From NCBI RefSeq assembly GCF_000829455.1, contig NZ_JXAK01000001.1:124001-188000 (forward strand): 64,000 bases of DNA, in the 5' to 3' direction. Origin of the DNA: Gordoniibacillus kamchatkensis (GTDB taxonomy: Bacteria; Bacillota; Bacilli; Paenibacillales; NBRC-103111). The notes under the pieces are model-generated. The model was not told where the DNA came from. It saw nothing but the letters and a program-made list of their open reading frames with translations, and ran no database searches. A program made the position numbers and the translations under genes. This document shows, one piece after another, positions 62,169-64,000 of the stretch (within the stretch, counting starts at the first letter, position 1; the number at the start of each line of letters is the position of its first letter).

Positions 62169-63730
62169 TTATTTGTTTTTATATTGTTTGCGGAACTGCA
62201 TAGGGGATAATCCGGTTTGCTTCTTGAAAACTTTGCCAAAATAATTTTCATCCTCATACCCGATAGAACCGGCTATTTCAGATATCGGAATATTGGAATG
62301 GATCAGCAACGATTTAGCCTTATCGATCCGAAGGTCGGTCAGATAAGTGATAATGGTCGTATGAAACTGTTCTTTGAATATTTTCGCCAAATAGCGCGGG
62401 CTGAAATGAAAGATTTCCGATAATGTGGTTAAAGAAATATCCTTCTTGTAATGCTGTTCGATATAACGGCGGATTGCTTCGATTCCGGATGCTGCCGAGT
62501 GATCGCTTCCCAGTGATTCTGCCATTTCCCAACAACGATGCATCAGCTGCGTCTTCCATTCGTCCAAATCGCTGATCCATAAGGAAATAAGCCAGTCGCT
62601 CCGTTCCTTGTCCGTTTGATGTAAACTTTGCGCTCGCTTGAGCAGGAGGTTGGCTTCCATCGCATATACTTGAAGCTCCTCCAGGCGCAATGATCCGCGG
62701 GATTCAGCGACTCCACAAACGCTTCAATGATCTCCGTCAGACCGGTCTTATTTCCTTTCCGAATGGCATTGATCAACGGGATCTCCCGATCCGCAAATCG
62801 AGGCAACTCGCCAATAATAGAAGGGCTCTCCTTCATAAGCTCTCGCTTCAACAAGGAAGCGCGAGCTTCCGCCATTGCCGGAAGCATTCGGGTGTAATCC
62901 GTAATTCTCACGTAAGTCCCTTGCAAAACATCAAGCCCTAATGTCTCCCGCCAAACACGGCTTAATTTATCCAAATACCAGCTATATTCATTCACAATTA
63001 TATCGGATTTTGCAGAAGCTGTTATCAAGACCCAATGATAATCGTCCATCCTGACTAAATAATGAGGACCGTACGATTTCAAAATATCGTGTGCGATATT
63101 ATTGACTGCAAAATGAAACAACCCGATATCTCCCGAAAATTTCTGATAAACCAGCTGGTGTCTGTTCCTCGGAAGAATGCATGATACGTATAAATTCTGT
63201 AAAGGCAGTCCTGTTTTATGAAACAAATGACGCACGGTCTGGTCTTGAAACGATGTTTCTCCTTTAAGATATTGGCTCCATTTCTGCTCGTCCAGCAGCG
63301 AGTCGGCAAGATGAAGCCGGTGTCGGGTTTCTATTTCGTCTTTCGTTTTACTTTTGGTTGCCTGATATGCCGTTACGGCACGGGAAACCGCACCTTCCAA
63401 ATCCTTCGTCTTGAACGGCTTCAGAATATAATCCACGCCGTTTGCCAAAATCGCCGCGCGTGTATAACTGAAATCGTCATATCCGCTGACAACGATGACT
63501 TGGGTGTCCCATCCTTCTTCTCTCAGCATTCGCAACAGGGCAATACCATCCATACGGGGCATGCTCATATCGCAAAACAAAATGGCCGGATTATGCTCGC
63601 GAATCAGCTCCATGGCCTGTATTCCGTCGTCGGCCATCAGCCGTTCGCTAATGCCGAATCGCTCCCAATCGACATCAAGCTCGATACCTTTACGAACATG
63701 GTCTTCATCGTCGGCGATGACTACTTTCAT
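62169..63730 (-). CDS. YesN-type response regulator with AraC output (frame broken by one missing base)
   Basis: One base added to the GGG at 62699-62701 joins two frames into 520 residues. The receiver (1-125) has MKVVIADDEDHVRKGIELDV, ILFCDMSMPRMDGIALL and VDYILKPFKTKDL; a middle region follows, and an AraC helix-turn-helix pair ends the protein (DISLTTLSEIFHFSPRYLAK; ISEIAGSIGYEDENYFGKVF). The ATG follows GGAGGACAG, 15 bases after the kinase stop. It probably activates the adjacent sugar importer. Confidence 0.88.
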
Positions 63731-63745
63731 TGTCTGTCCTCCTTC

Positions 63746-64000
63746 TTAACGCAGGAACGGGATATGAAGAGCGACTATCGTAGACTCATACGGAACACTC
63801 TCGATCTCCCAGTCAAACTCCGGACCGTAATAAAGCTGCAGACGATGGAGCACATTGAGTAATCCGATTCCGGCATCCGATTTTAGCCGATAGTCGGCAT
63901 ACCCCTGCTTCAACCGCTTGATCGCCTCGCCTCCCATTCCTTTGCCGTTATCCATGATGCGGATATGGAGGTTTTCGTCTTTTTCGATGCGAATATGCAC
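63746..64000 (-). CDS. YesM-type sensor histidine kinase (C-terminal fragment, cut by window edge)
   Basis: The visible 84 residues are the end of an HATPase domain: IRIMDNGKGMGGEAIKRL (G1 box) and SDAGIGLLNVLHRLQLYYG (G2 box), as in YesM/LytS-type kinases. It lies directly upstream of the YesN-type regulator and would sense a sugar-related signal at the membrane. The N-terminal sensor is outside the window. Confidence 0.9.
   Translation of the reverse strand: MHIRIEKDENLHIRIMDNGKGMGGEAIKRLKQGYADYRLKSDAGIGLLNVLHRLQLYYGPEFDWEIESVPYESTIVALHIPFLR

Noticed and set aside
1-64000. CRISPR arrays, tRNA or rRNA genes, prophage or intact insertion sequences
   Set aside because: I looked for regularly spaced repeats, cloverleaf ends, transposase motifs and integrase motifs and found none that could be supported.

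Overview
The window looks like a chromosomal piece of a spore-forming, Paenibacillus-like member of the Bacillota. Points in favour are the purine-rich Gram-positive ribosome binding sites, three sugar importers of the LplABC type (lipoprotein plus two permeases, no ATPase), a YesN/YesM-type two-component pair, a YhcN-type sporulation lipoprotein, a PucR activator, a holin-like type I toxin and moderately high GC. No rRNA, tRNA, CRISPR array, prophage or complete insertion sequence was seen.

Layout. 1-6.4 kb (minus strand): a hydantoin-flavoured catabolic cluster (DUF1177, DUF917, OPT transporter, IclR regulator, Asp/Glu/hydantoin racemase, PucR activator). 6.5-6.8 kb: a type I toxin-antitoxin locus with overlapping convergent transcripts. 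6.8-11.2 kb: single-gene units (half-size MFS protein, FAD oxidase, azoreductase, VOC and DinB proteins). 11.4-22.8 kb (minus): one long operon headed by a LacI-ribokinase fusion, then AtuA family, DUF4387, sugar permeases, binding protein, two ADP-ribosylglycohydrolase-family proteins and ribokinase. This is the strongest candidate for an undescribed pathway, probably import and breakdown of a ribose-containing compound. 22.9-25.1 kb: two small proteins sharing a short motif, a flavodoxin-like protein and an EamA transporter. 25.2-34.6 kb: a type IV pilus cluster (pilB, pilC, pilin, pilD, pilM, pilN, pilO, a large pilus-associated protein, and two facing minor pilins). 34.8-43 kb: a YqeK-like hydrolase, a DinB protein, an unrecognised membrane protein, and a two-component system built on a double-transmitter hybrid kinase. 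43-50 kb: a region rich in relics and repeats, with a deacetylase, a second sugar importer, an L,D-transpeptidase and a sporulation lipoprotein. 50.4-54.6 kb: a gluconate-2-dehydrogenase-type oxidoreductase with its own TatA/TatC and a lipoprotein cytochrome c. 54.8-58.7 kb: ArsB-type and YeiH-type transporters and a LysR regulator. 58.9-64 kb: a third sugar importer and its YesN/YesM-type two-component system, cut by the window end.

Sequence quality. Seven genes (ADP-ribosylglycohydrolase, polysaccharide deacetylase, GMC oxidoreductase, LysR, an ABC permease, the YesN-type regulator; the deacetylase twice) are broken by what look like single missing bases, nearly all in short homopolymers. 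Adding the bases back gives full-length proteins with intact motifs. That is seven sites in six genes, and it looks more like systematic base-calling or assembly error than gene decay. Start codons were chosen by ribosome binding site. All function assignments are from motif recognition, without database searches.
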